A stretch of DNA of 64,000 bases. It comes from Pseudomonas anatoliensis (GTDB lineage: Bacteria > Pseudomonadota > Gammaproteobacteria > Pseudomonadales > Pseudomonadaceae). This document shows positions 1 through 8,299 of the stretch, piece after piece. Below the pieces are notes generated by a model. The model was not told where the DNA came from and searched no databases. It saw only the letters and a program-made list of their open reading frames with translations. A program made the position numbers and the translations under genes. The DNA is taken from contig NZ_JACVHC010000009.1 of NCBI RefSeq assembly GCF_017976235.1, forward strand, positions 186,001-250,000, given 5' to 3'. Numbering within the stretch: position 1 is the first letter of the stretch; each line of letters begins with the position of its first letter.

Positions 1-206
1 TCGCGTCGCCCAAGTGGCAGGCCCGTCTGGCCGGCTGGGAACGCAAGGCCGGTGACTGGCAATTGTCGGGAGGCGGCTTCTACTTATTGGTAGCGCGCAA
101 GATTGTGGTCGGGCTACGCCCGCTGCGTCAGGAGCGTCGCGAGCCGATGGGCAAGCTGATTCCGCTGCCGATGGCCAAGGTCAACCGCCGCCGCATCGAA
201 CCGTAA
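1..206 (+). CDS. Class I SAM-dependent methyltransferase, C-terminal end (partial)
   Basis: An open frame enters from the left edge and stops with TAA at 204-206; about 67 residues are visible, from ASPKWQARLAGWE to VNRRRIEP. The segment GGGFYLLVARK followed by a basic tail is typical of the last strands of the methyltransferase encoded just upstream of rnhA in Pseudomonas (PA1814-like). The SAM-binding motifs lie outside the window, so the assignment rests on this tail and on gene order. The gene ends 91 bp before rnhA in the same direction. Confidence 0.6.
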   Translation, partial: ASPKWQARLAGWERKAGDWQLSGGGFYLLVARKIVVGLRPLRQERREPMGKLIPLPMAKVNRRRIEP

Positions 207-297
207 ACCTTCTTTTTATAGTGGCCGGACTTGCTTCGGCCGCGGTCATCGTCAATCCGCGATTGGCGAGGCACGCATTTTTTCTGGATAGATTGGC

Positions 298-759
298 ATG
301 AGCGAAAGCGTCGAAAGCGTAGAACTGTTCACCGATGGCGCCTGCAAGGGCAATCCCGGCCCGGGCGGCTGGGGCGCCTTGCTGGTGTGCAAGGGCGTCG
401 AAAAGGAACTGTGGGGCGGCGAAGCAAATACCACCAACAACCGCATGGAACTGCTCGGCGCGATCCGTGGCCTCGAAGCCTTGAAGCGACCTTGTGAAGT
501 GCTGCTGGTGACTGACTCGCAATACGTGATGAAGGGCATCAACGAGTGGATGGTCAACTGGAAGAAGCGCGGCTGGAAGACAGCTGCCAAAGAGCCAGTC
601 AAGAACGCTGATCTGTGGAAAGAGCTGGACGAGCAGGTCAACCGCCACAAGGTCACCTGGAAGTGGGTGCGCGGGCACATTGGTCATCACGGTAACGAGC
701 GCGCTGACCAGTTGGCTAACCGTGGGGTTGATGAGGTTCGCGGGTACAAGCAGAGCTGA
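298..759 (+). CDS. rnhA: Ribonuclease HI
   Basis: Cuts the RNA strand of RNA-DNA hybrids (R-loops, Okazaki primers) in the cytoplasm. The 153-residue length matches the bacterial family. The metal-binding catalytic carboxylates are visible: D13 in FTDGACKGNPGPGGWG, E51 in NNRMELLGAI, D73 in VTDSQYV and D137 in NERADQLANRG, with the active-site histidine loop around GHIGHHGNERAD (127-137). The ATG at 298 fits the usual N terminus. It precedes dnaQ in the same direction, 136 bp apart, whereas in E. coli the two genes are divergent; the co-directional order is usual for Pseudomonas. Confidence 0.97.
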   Translation: MSESVESVELFTDGACKGNPGPGGWGALLVCKGVEKELWGGEANTTNNRMELLGAIRGLEALKRPCEVLLVTDSQYVMKGINEWMVNWKKRGWKTAAKEPVKNADLWKELDEQVNRHKVTWKWVRGHIGHHGNERADQLANRGVDEVRGYKQS

Positions 760-895
760 TTTTCTCCTGATGCACCGTGGAGGCCCAATCGCCAGCCTGC
801 TGGCGATGGCCGCGCCACGGTCTGACTGAAACACCCCGTCGAGCGTGTTAACATCCGCGTTTTTGCACGATTGACCCGTTGAGAGCTGAGCACTG

Positions 896-1654
896 ATGGC
901 CACCAGATCCGTTGTACTCGATACCGAAACCACCGGCATGCCGGTGACCGATGGTCACCGGATTATCGAAATCGGTTGTGTCGAACTGATCGGTCGGCGC
1001 CTCACGGGCCGACACTTTCACGTCTACCTGCAACCGGATCGCGAGAGTGACGAAGGCGCCATCGGCGTCCACGGCATCACCAACGAATTCCTGGTCGGCA
1101 AGCCACGCTTTGCCGAAGTCGCTGATGAATTCTTCGAGTTCATCAAAGGCGCACAACTGATCATCCACAACGCGGCGTTCGACGTTGGCTTCATCAACAA
1201 CGAATTCGCTTTGATGGGTCGACAGGATCTCGCCGACATCACGCAACACTGCTCGATCCTCGACACCCTGATGATGGCCCGGGAACGTCACCCGGGTCAG
1301 CGCAACAGCCTCGATGCTTTGTGCAAACGTTATGGCGTCGACAACTCCGGTCGTGAACTGCACGGCGCCTTGCTCGACTCGGAGATTCTCGCCGACGTTT
1401 ACCTGACCATGACCGGTGGCCAGACCAGTCTGTCGCTGGCCGGCAATGCCTCCGACGGCAACGGCACGGGCGATGGATCGGACAACTCCGCTACCGAAAT
1501 TCGCCGCTTGCCGGCTGATCGCCAGCCAGCACGGATTATTCGTGCGACTGAAGATGAACTGGCTGCGCATCTGGTGCGGCTGGAGATCATTGCCAAATCG
1601 GCCGGTGGCCCGGCGTTGTGGACGCAGATTGCCGAGGCTGACGCCCAAGCCTGA
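896..1654 (+). CDS. dnaQ: DNA polymerase III epsilon subunit (3'-5' proofreading exonuclease)
   Basis: Proofreading exonuclease of the replicative polymerase core, 252 residues. A DEDDh exonuclease domain covers about residues 1-170: D9 and E11 in VLDTETTG (Exo I), D96 in HNAAFDVGF (Exo II), H156 and D161 in HGALLDSEILADVY (Exo III). A Gly/Ser/Asp-rich linker (about 172-190) leads to a C-terminal stretch that by family knowledge contacts the alpha polymerase subunit. A REP pair follows the stop codon directly. The intergenic segment before it (760-895) contains a short inverted repeat near 792-815 and probably the promoter. Confidence 0.97.
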   Translation: MATRSVVLDTETTGMPVTDGHRIIEIGCVELIGRRLTGRHFHVYLQPDRESDEGAIGVHGITNEFLVGKPRFAEVADEFFEFIKGAQLIIHNAAFDVGFINNEFALMGRQDLADITQHCSILDTLMMARERHPGQRNSLDALCKRYGVDNSGRELHGALLDSEILADVYLTMTGGQTSLSLAGNASDGNGTGDGSDNSATEIRRLPADRQPARIIRATEDELAAHLVRLEIIAKSAGGPALWTQIAEADAQA

Positions 1655-1655
1655 A

Positions 1656-1737
1656 GATCAAAAGATCGCAGCCTGCGGCAGCTCCTACAGGGGATTGCAT
1701 TCCAATGTAGGAGCTGCCAAAGGCTGCGATCTTTTGC
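1656..1737. repeat. REP pair (REPIN)
   Basis: Two REP units in inverted orientation. The left arm at 1661-1689 (AAAGATCGCAGCCTGCGGCA...) and the right arm at 1706-1734 (TGTAGGAGCTGCCAAAGGCTG...) pair almost perfectly around a 16-base loop. It lies just after the dnaQ stop codon and could act as a transcript-stabilising or terminating hairpin. The same family recurs throughout the window. Confidence 0.85.
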
Positions 1738-1843
1738 TTTTGGCGCCATGAAGCCAACTGGCCACCCTCGCCACTTTCGCTGCAACCCTCTACCCTGAAT
1801 GCATTGGCAGATTTGAATCCGCCGCCTCAGGACACTGAGCCCC

Positions 1844-4099
1844 ATGTACAAAGATTTGAAATTTCCGGTGTTGATCGTCCATCGCGACATCAAGGCCGAC
1901 ACGGTCGCCGGCGATCGTATCCGAGGCATTGCCCGGGAGTTGGAGCAGGAAGGTTTCAGTATCGTTTCGGCCACCGACTACGCGGAAGGGCGTCTGGTGG
2001 CTTCGACCCATCATGGTCTCGCGTGCATGTTGATTGCCGCCGAGGACGCCAGCACCGACTCGCATCTTTTGCAGAACATGGCCGAACTGATCGGCCTCGC
2101 GCGGGTGCGGGCGCCGGATCTGCCGATCTTTGCCCTGGGCGAGCAAGTCACCCTGGAAAATGCCCCGGCCGACGCCATGGCCGAGCTCAATCAACTGCGC
2201 GGCATCCTTTATCTGTTCGAAGACACCGTACCGTTCCTGGCCCGGCAAGTCGCGCGGGCGGCGCGCAAGTATCTCGATGGTCTGCTGCCGCCGTTTTTCA
2301 AGGCGCTGGTGCAACACACCGCCGACTCCAATTATTCCTGGCACACGCCCGGCCATGGCGGCGGCGTGGCGTATCACAAGAGTCCGGTGGGGCAGGCGTT
2401 TCATCAGTTTTTCGGTGAAAACACTCTGCGCTCCGACTTGTCAGTGTCGGTGCCGGAACTCGGTTCTCTGCTTGATCACACCGGTCCGCTCGCCGAGGCA
2501 GAAGCCCGCGCAGCTCGCAATTTCGGAGCCGACCACACGTTTTTCGTGATCAATGGCACCTCGACCGCCAACAAGATCGTCTGGCATTCGATGGTCGCTC
2601 GCGATGATCTGGTGCTGGTGGATCGCAACTGCCACAAGTCGGTGTTGCACGCGATCATCATGACCGGCGCGATCCCGTTGTACCTGTGCCCGGAGCGTAA
2701 TGAACTGGGGATCATCGGCCCGATACCGCTTAGCGAGTTCAGCCGCGAATCAATCCAGGCCAAGATCGACGCCAGTCCGCTGACCAAGGGGCGCGCGCCG
2801 AAAGTGAAACTCGCGGTGGTCACCAACTCGACCTACGACGGCCTCTGTTACAACGCCGAACTGATCAAACAAAGCTTGGGCAATAGCGTTGAAGTGCTGC
2901 ATTTCGACGAGGCCTGGTACGCCTATGCGGCGTTTCACGAGTTCTTCGCCGGGCGCTATGGCATGGACACTTCGCGCAGTGAAGACAGTCCCCTGGTATT
3001 TACCACCCATTCCACTCACAAGATGCTGGCGGCGTTCAGTCAGGCCTCGATGATTCATGTGCAGGACGGCGGCGCGCGACAACTGGATCGTGATCGTTTC
3101 AATGAAGCATTCATGATGCACATCTCGACCTCGCCGCAGTACAGCATCATCGCCTCGCTGGACGTGGCCTCGGCGATGATGGAAGGCCCGGCCGGGCGCT
3201 CGCTGTTGCAGGAAACCTTCGACGAAGCCCTGAGTTTTCGCCGCGCGCTGGCCAATCTGCGTCAGCACATCGCGGCGGATGACTGGTGGTTTTCGATCTG
3301 GCAGCCGCCGGGTGTCGAAGGCATCGACCGCGTGCACACCGAGGACTGGCTGCTCAAGCCCGACGCCGACTGGCATGGTTTCGGCGAGGTCAGCGACGAT
3401 TACGTTTTGCTCGATCCGATCAAGGTCACGCTGGTGATGCCGGGCCTGAACGCCGGTGGCGCGTTGAGCGAGAAGGGCATCCCGGCGGCGGTGGTCAGCA
3501 AGTTCCTCTGGGAGCGGGGGCTGGTGGTGGAGAAGACCGGGCTGTATTCGTTTCTGGTGTTGTTCTCCATGGGCATCACCAAAGGCAAATGGAGCACGTT
3601 GCTCACCGAGTTGCTGGAGTTCAAGCGCAGTTACGACGCTAACATCAGTCTGGCGACGTGTCTGCCGTGTGTCGCCCAGGAAGACACCGCGCGCTATCGC
3701 GGCATGGGCCTGCGGGATCTGTGTGATCAATTGCACGCCTGTTATCGCAGCAATGCCACCGCCAAACATCTCAAGCGCATGTACACGGTACTGCCGGAAA
3801 TCGCCATGAAGCCGGCCCACGCTTACGATCATCTGGTGCGCGGTGAAGTCGAGGCGGTGCCGATCGACGAACTGGAAGGGCGGATTGCCGCCGTGATGCT
3901 GGTGCCGTATCCGCCGGGAATCCCGTTGATCATGCCCGGTGAGCGCTTTACCGAGTCGACTCGCTCGATCATCGATTACCTGAAATTTGCCCGCACGTTT
4001 GATAGCAGCTTCCAGGGTTTTGTAGCTGATGTGCATGGACTGCAACATGAAGATGAAGGCAATGGGCGACACTACACCGTCGATTGCGTCAAGGAATGA
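1844..4099 (+). CDS. ldcA: Lysine decarboxylase (Orn/Lys/Arg decarboxylase family)
   Basis: PLP-dependent basic amino-acid decarboxylase, 751 residues, the length of P. aeruginosa LdcA (PA1818), which converts L-lysine to cadaverine and also follows rnhA-dnaQ. The N terminus (MYKDLKFPVLIVHRDIKADT) is a wing/receiver-like domain to about residue 130, then the PLP fold: HTPGHGGG near 167-174, SVPELGSLLDHTGP near 202-215, FDEAWYAY near 354-361, and THSTHKM with the Schiff-base lysine K393. The C-terminal domain ends with a PYPPGIPL motif typical of the family. Preference for lysine over arginine or ornithine is inferred from synteny and length; in P. aeruginosa the orthologue is controlled by ArgR, which cannot be shown here. 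Confidence 0.9.
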   Translation: MYKDLKFPVLIVHRDIKADTVAGDRIRGIARELEQEGFSIVSATDYAEGRLVASTHHGLACMLIAAEDASTDSHLLQNMAELIGLARVRAPDLPIFALGEQVTLENAPADAMAELNQLRGILYLFEDTVPFLARQVARAARKYLDGLLPPFFKALVQHTADSNYSWHTPGHGGGVAYHKSPVGQAFHQFFGENTLRSDLSVSVPELGSLLDHTGPLAEAEARAARNFGADHTFFVINGTSTANKIVWHSMVARDDLVLVDRNCHKSVLHAIIMTGAIPLYLCPERNELGIIGPIPLSEFSRESIQAKIDASPLTKGRAPKVKLAVVTNSTYDGLCYNAELIKQSLGNSVEVLHFDEAWYAYAAFHEFFAGRYGMDTSRSEDSPLVFTTHSTHKMLAAFSQASMIHVQDGGARQLDRDRFNEAFMMHISTSPQYSIIASLDVASAMMEGPAGRSLLQETFDEALSFRRALANLRQHIAADDWWFSIWQPPGVEGIDRVHTEDWLLKPDADWHGFGEVSDDYVLLDPIKVTLVMPGLNAGGALSEKGIPAAVVSKFLWERGLVVEKTGLYSFLVLFSMGITKGKWSTLLTELLEFKRSYDANISLATCLPCVAQEDTARYRGMGLRDLCDQLHACYRSNATAKHLKRMYTVLPEIAMKPAHAYDHLVRGEVEAVPIDELEGRIAAVMLVPYPPGIPLIMPGERFTESTRSIIDYLKFARTFDSSFQGFVADVHGLQHEDEGNGRHYTVDCVKE

Positions 4100-4113
4100 G
4101 GAGCTTTGCGAGC

Positions 4114-4728
4114 ATGCAACCGGTCATGAATCCAAAACACCCAGGGCTGTCGGTGCGGGTTGCCGATGAAGGTTTTGCGCCTTATATCTGGGGCAGCGAC
4201 TTCAGTTTTGAGGTCGCAGCGTATGGTGCTGCTGTAATCGGCAAACCCGTCGAACAGTGGCGTGTGACGCCCATCGTGCCGTACCGCAAGTGCTATGGCA
4301 TTGATCCCGAGGAGTTCAGCAGCTTTCACAAAGCTGCCGACAGCGCGATATTCATGGCCTACCTCGATGATGAGCCGGTGGGCCATCTGGTGATCAGCAC
4401 CAACTGGAACGGCTTTGCCCATATCGATGAACTGGCGGTGCACGCGCCAGCCCGTCGCCATGGCGTGGCCAAGGCTTTGCTGGATGTGGCGCAGTTCTGG
4501 AGTCGCAAGAAGAAGCTGCCGGGGATCATGCTGGAAACCCAGAACAACAACCTCGGTGCCTGTCGGCTGTATGAGCGTTGCGGGTATGTGATTGGTGGCG
4601 TCGACCAGTTGCGCTATCGCGGTATTGATCCGAACACCGCCGAAGAGGCGCTGTTCTGGTATCGATTGTTCGATAACCCGCTGGAAAATCCGCTCAGCTC
4701 GACAACATCGCCTCGGCTTGTTCCGTGA
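4114..4728 (+). CDS. GNAT-family N-acetyltransferase
   Basis: About 204 residues. The acetyl-CoA binding region is seen in HIDELAVHAPARRHGVAKALLDVAQFW (motif A with an R/Q-x-x-G-x-A-like RRHGVA loop), followed by ETQNNNLGACRLYERCGYVIGG, the usual end of GNAT domains. The frame is open from 4084 (TTG), but the ATG at 4114 is chosen because GAGGAG at 4098-4103 sits ten bases upstream. It begins 14 bp after the ldcA stop codon and may be co-transcribed with it. Its 3' end overlaps the convergent LysR gene by 35 bp. The substrate is unknown; a role in streptothricin-like or polyamine acetylation is only a guess. Confidence 0.8.
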   Translation: MQPVMNPKHPGLSVRVADEGFAPYIWGSDFSFEVAAYGAAVIGKPVEQWRVTPIVPYRKCYGIDPEEFSSFHKAADSAIFMAYLDDEPVGHLVISTNWNGFAHIDELAVHAPARRHGVAKALLDVAQFWSRKKKLPGIMLETQNNNLGACRLYERCGYVIGGVDQLRYRGIDPNTAEEALFWYRLFDNPLENPLSSTTSPRLVP

Positions 4729-5587
4729 TGATCGCCAGTAACGTCTGAATCGTCGATGACGCTGCGACGTGTTTGAAGGTCAGGGCGTAGAGGCTGATCG
4801 GCACGGCAGGCGAGAGCGGGCAGACATCCAGCCCGGCCGCGCGCGCACCGAGCGCGGTAAACGGGTCGACGATGGCCAACCCTTCGCCAGCCTCGACCAT
4901 GCTGCGCATCATCTGGTGGGTTTGTACGCGGGTCTGGATACTCGGCGCCGGACGCACGGCCTGGAGTTTGTGATCCAGCGCCGGGCTCAGCGGGTCCTGA
5001 CCGTCGAGGCCGACCATCGCCTGGCCTGCCAGATCCTGTAGGGAAATGTACTTTTGTCGGGGTTGCAGCCAGCCGTGCGGCGCGAGCAGTTGCAGCTTGC
5101 TGTGGGCCAGTGGCTGGCAATGAATGTCTGGATGTTCGGGATCGTGCAGGCTCAAGCCGAGATCGCTTTCGCGCAGCAGCAGACTGCGGACGATGTCGCG
5201 GGTCGGTGCGCTGAGCAGGCTGCACGGCGCGTCTGGCACGCGTCGGCGCAGGGCGGCGAGGCTGTGCGGGAGTAATTGTTGCGCCAGCGGCGGGGTGCCG
5301 ATGATGCGCAGCGGCGGTGCGAGGTATTGCTTGAGGCTGCTGGCCAGACGTTGCACTGGTTCCAGCGCTTCATAGACGTGGGCGATTTCCACTTGCAACG
5401 CCCGCGCCTCGGGCGTCGATTGCAGGCGCCCGCGAACGCTGGCGAACAGCATGAACCCCAACTGACTCTCGGCTTCGCGCAAACGCTCTTCGACTTCGGT
5501 CACCGGCAACTGCAGCCATTCGGCGGCGGTGCCCAGGTGACCAGTCTGCAAGAGCGCCTGAATCACTTCGATATGGCGTAAACGCAT
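4694..5587 (-). CDS. LysR-family transcriptional regulator
   Basis: 297 residues. The N-terminal helix-turn-helix is MRLRHIEVIQALLQTGHLGTAAEWLQLPVTEVEERLREAESQLGFMLF, a recognisable but divergent LysR HTH (residues about 1-60), followed by a linker helix and an effector domain with the usual LRIIGTPPLAQQLLP and GEGLAIVDPFTA segments. The effector is unknown. It is convergent with the acetyltransferase gene and overlaps it by 35 bp, so the two transcripts are antisense at their ends. No obvious divergent target gene is adjacent; the next gene on its 5' side is a small hypothetical on the same strand. Confidence 0.85.
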   Translation of the reverse strand: MRLRHIEVIQALLQTGHLGTAAEWLQLPVTEVEERLREAESQLGFMLFASVRGRLQSTPEARALQVEIAHVYEALEPVQRLASSLKQYLAPPLRIIGTPPLAQQLLPHSLAALRRRVPDAPCSLLSAPTRDIVRSLLLRESDLGLSLHDPEHPDIHCQPLAHSKLQLLAPHGWLQPRQKYISLQDLAGQAMVGLDGQDPLSPALDHKLQAVRPAPSIQTRVQTHQMMRSMVEAGEGLAIVDPFTALGARAAGLDVCPLSPAVPISLYALTFKHVAASSTIQTLLAIITEQAEAMLSS

Positions 5588-5672
5588 GCGTGAAGTCCAT
5601 GTTCAGCAGGTGGGGTCAGAGGCTGAATCCTACCCCAAGTCTGCGCATATGACTTCTGCTCATAACGCACGG

Positions 5673-5909
5673 TTATGAAGCGACGATTGGCTCAGGTTCG
5701 CGGGTCAGGATAATGCCTGACTGAACCAGCTTGAATTCGGCGTCATCAAGTTTCTCGATGCGATCGCCAATCGCCAATTTGTAGGTGGTGACGGGCTCCG
5801 TGCCGGTGATTCCGTCCGCAGACGGGGTGGATTCCTGGAACTCATGCACGGAATAAACGCGGCCTTCCGCATCTCTTGCATGGAACTGACCGACGAGTAC
5901 TGCTGCCAT
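5673..5909 (-). CDS. Small conserved hypothetical protein (78 aa)
   Basis: Not recognised as a named family. The 78-residue product (MAAVLVGQFHARDAEGRVYSV...) is acidic, soluble, without signal peptide or membrane segment, and looks like a compact beta-rich domain: the pattern GRVYSVHEFQE ... TTYKLAIGDRIEKLDDAEFKLVQSG resembles short proteins that carry one SH3-like or YodC-like fold. AGAGG lies 10-12 bases ahead of the ATG. It sits between a LysR gene (same strand) and a divergent FMN reductase gene. Codon use matches its neighbours, so it is probably a real gene. Confidence 0.65.
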   Translation of the reverse strand: MAAVLVGQFHARDAEGRVYSVHEFQESTPSADGITGTEPVTTYKLAIGDRIEKLDDAEFKLVQSGIILTREPEPIVAS

Positions 5910-6090
5910 CTGCTTAGAACCTCTGGAGATAAATCGCTTGATTTGCGGCTTGGTAGACCGTCATCAAGTGCTGTAAGTTTTCCTACAGGAAAAAAATAAT
6001 CAGCAGGCGGGAATTTCCCTCCTCTGCTGGTGAAATCGTCATCGGATCATCTATAACTAGTGGCTCCCCCACTGACAGTCGAGAGTTTCC

Positions 6091-6648
6091 ATGAGCAATG
6101 TCTACAACGTCGCGGTAGTGGTTGGTAGCCTGCGCAAAGCTTCGATCAATCGCAAGGTCGCTTTGGCACTGGCTGAGCTGGCGCCAGCGAACCTCAAGCT
6201 TGAGATTATCGAGATTGGCGACCTGCCACTGTACAACGAAGACATCGACGGTGATTCACCGCCCGCAGCCTACAGCACTTTCCGTGAAAAAGTGGGTTCA
6301 TCCGACGCGTTGTTGTTTGTGACGCCGGAGTACAACCGTTCCGTGCCGGCTCCGCTGAAGAATGCCATCGATGTCGGCTCGCGGCCTTACGGCAAGAGCG
6401 CTTGGAGCGGCAAGCCGGGCGCGGTGATCAGCGTATCGCCGGGGGCTATCGGTGGTTTTGGCGCGAACCAGCACCTGCGCCAGTCGTTTGTGTTTCTTGA
6501 TGTGCACTGCATGCAGCAACCGGAAGCCTATTTGGGTGGCGCGGGTTCGGCTTTTGACGAGGCGGGCAAGCTGAGTGAAACGGTGAAGCCGTTCCTGCAA
6601 AAATTCATTGATGCCTATGGGCAGTTTGTCGAACAACACAAGAAGTAA
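6091..6648 (+). CDS. NAD(P)H-dependent FMN reductase (flavodoxin-like quinone/azo reductase)
   Basis: 185 residues with the flavodoxin-like fold of the NADPH-dependent FMN reductase family (ChrR/YieF/SsuE-like). The FMN phosphate loop is GSLRKASINRKVA near residues 12-24; TPEYNRSVPAPLKNAIDVGSRP near 81-102 is the second FMN-contacting segment typical of ChrR-type enzymes; KPGAVISVSPGAIGG follows. Such enzymes reduce quinones, chromate or azo compounds with two electrons in the cytosol. It is a single gene with its own upstream region (5910-6090) and is followed by a long inverted repeat. The symbol chrR is possible but not proven. Confidence 0.85.
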   Translation: MSNVYNVAVVVGSLRKASINRKVALALAELAPANLKLEIIEIGDLPLYNEDIDGDSPPAAYSTFREKVGSSDALLFVTPEYNRSVPAPLKNAIDVGSRPYGKSAWSGKPGAVISVSPGAIGGFGANQHLRQSFVFLDVHCMQQPEAYLGGAGSAFDEAGKLSETVKPFLQKFIDAYGQFVEQHKK

Positions 6649-6665
6649 GCCAGGACCGAGAACCC

Positions 6666-6788
6666 CTGTGGCGAGGGGATTTATCCCCGATGGGTTGCGA
6701 AGCGACCCCCAGCATTCCTCAGTCATACCCTGTTTGCAGGTTTGACGACTGCTTCGCAGCCGATCGGGGATAAATCCCCTCGCCACAG
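6666..6788. repeat. Long inverted repeat of a second REP-like family
   Basis: Arms at 6666-6691 (CTGTGGCGAGGGGATTTATC...) and 6763-6788 are perfect 26-base complements. Two short hairpins lie inside, GGGTTGCGAAGCGACCC and the GCTTCGCAGC segment. It fills the gap between the FMN reductase gene and arsB. The same GTGGCGAGGGGATTTATCCC core occurs again near 48323 and, degenerate, near 58214. Confidence 0.8.
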
Positions 6789-6906
6789 ATTATTTTCAAC
6801 TCTGCCTATTTCTTGACTGCACAACATTGCTCGCCACAGGGATCTTCTTTCCACAAGTCGGTGTATTGTTCGCGCCTCCTTTTTCCCTTTCTGAAGGTTG
6901 CTGTAG

Positions 6907-8190
6907 ATGCTCGCTGCGTCACTGATTTTCCTGCTGACTATTACCCTCGTGATCTGGCAACCCAAAGGCCTCGGCGTCGGCTGGAGTGCGACGTTGGGCG
7001 CGGTGCTGGCGCTGATCTTTGGGGTGGTGCACCTGAGTGATATCCCGCTGGTGTGGCAAATCATCTGGAACGCCACCGGCACTTTTGTCGCGCTGATCAT
7101 CATCAGCCTGCTGCTCGATGAGGCCGGTTTTTTCAATTGGGCCGCGTTGCACGTGGCGCGCTGGGGGCGGGGCAGTGGGCGCAAGCTGTTTGCCTTCATG
7201 GTGCTGCTCGGCGCGCTGGTGTCGGCGCTGTTCGCCAATGATGGGGCGGCGTTGATTCTTACGCCGATTGTCATTTCCATGCTGCTGGCGCTGCGTTTTT
7301 CGCCGGCAGCAACACTCGCGTTCGTCATGGGCGCAGGGTTTATCGCCGACACCGCAAGCCTGCCGCTGGTGGTGTCGAACCTGGTCAACATCGTCTCGGC
7401 GGACTTCTTCAACATCGGCTTCAACGGCTATGCGGCGGTGATGGTGCCGGTGAACTTCGTCAGTGTGGCCGCGACGCTGGGCATGCTGATGTGGTTTTTC
7501 CGTCGCGATATTCCGGCGGCTTACGACCCCGAACAGCTCGAGCGTCCAGAAACCGCGATCCACGACAAAGCCACGTTTTACGCCGGTTGGGCGGTGTTGG
7601 CGATCTTGCTGATCGGCTGTTTCGCGCTGGAGCCGCTGGGCATTCCGATCAGTGCGATTTCCGCTGTCTGCGCGGCGCTGCTGCTGGCGATCGCCGCCCG
7701 TGGTCACAAGATTTCCACACGCAAAGTGGTGAAAGACGCGCCGTGGCAGATCGTGATTTTCTCGCTGGGCATGTATCTGGTGGTCTACGGCCTGCGCAAT
7801 GCCGGGCTGACCGGGTATCTGGCCGGTTGGCTCGATGTCTTCGCCGGTCATGGCGTGTGGGGCGCGGCGTTCGGGACTGGTGTGCTGACGGCGGTGTTGT
7901 CATCGATCATGAACAACATGCCGACGGTACTGATCGGGCTCTTGTCGATTGATGCCAGTCAGGCGAGCGGAGTGGTCAAGGAGGCGATGATCTACGCCAA
8001 CGTGATCGGCAGCGACCTGGGGCCGAAGATCACGCCGATTGGCAGTCTGGCCACTTTGCTGTGGCTGCATGTGCTGGAGCGCAAGGGAATCCGGATTGGC
8101 TGGGGGTATTACTTCCGAGTGGGGATTGTGCTGACGGTGCCGGTGTTGTTGGTGACGTTGGCGGCGTTGGCATTCCGCTTATCCCTCTGA
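6907..8190 (+). CDS. arsB: Arsenite efflux membrane protein ArsB
   Basis: 427-residue inner-membrane transporter of the ArsB/ion-transporter superfamily, about 11-12 hydrophobic segments. Diagnostic stretches include the N terminus LIFLLTITLVIWQPKGLGVGW, ALFANDGAALILTPIV (the ANDGAALI motif near 108-115) and SSIMNNMPTVLIGLL near 333-347, followed by IGSDLGPKITPIGSLATLLW. It exports arsenite or antimonite, driven by the membrane potential or an ArsA partner. GAAGG precedes the ATG. No arsR, arsC or arsH is adjacent, so this is an orphan copy rather than part of an ars operon. Confidence 0.93.
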   Translation: MLAASLIFLLTITLVIWQPKGLGVGWSATLGAVLALIFGVVHLSDIPLVWQIIWNATGTFVALIIISLLLDEAGFFNWAALHVARWGRGSGRKLFAFMVLLGALVSALFANDGAALILTPIVISMLLALRFSPAATLAFVMGAGFIADTASLPLVVSNLVNIVSADFFNIGFNGYAAVMVPVNFVSVAATLGMLMWFFRRDIPAAYDPEQLERPETAIHDKATFYAGWAVLAILLIGCFALEPLGIPISAISAVCAALLLAIAARGHKISTRKVVKDAPWQIVIFSLGMYLVVYGLRNAGLTGYLAGWLDVFAGHGVWGAAFGTGVLTAVLSSIMNNMPTVLIGLLSIDASQASGVVKEAMIYANVIGSDLGPKITPIGSLATLLWLHVLERKGIRIGWGYYFRVGIVLTVPVLLVTLAALAFRLSL

Positions 8191-8203
8191 CCGGGTTGAC
8201 CCA

Positions 8204-8274
8204 ATCGCTGGCAAGCCAGCTCCCACAGGTTCTGTGTGCACCACGAAACCTGTGGGAGCTGGCTTGCCAGCGAT
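8204..8274. repeat. REP pair, GTGGGAGCTGGCTTGCCAGCGAT family
   Basis: Perfect 27-base inverted arms at 8204-8230 and 8248-8274 around a 17-base loop, placed between the convergent arsB and DUF1853 genes. This is a different REP sequence class from the TAGGAGCTGCC...GGCTGCGATC elements elsewhere in the window. Confidence 0.85.
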
Positions 8275-8299
8275 GGGGCCAGTATGAACACCACAAATC

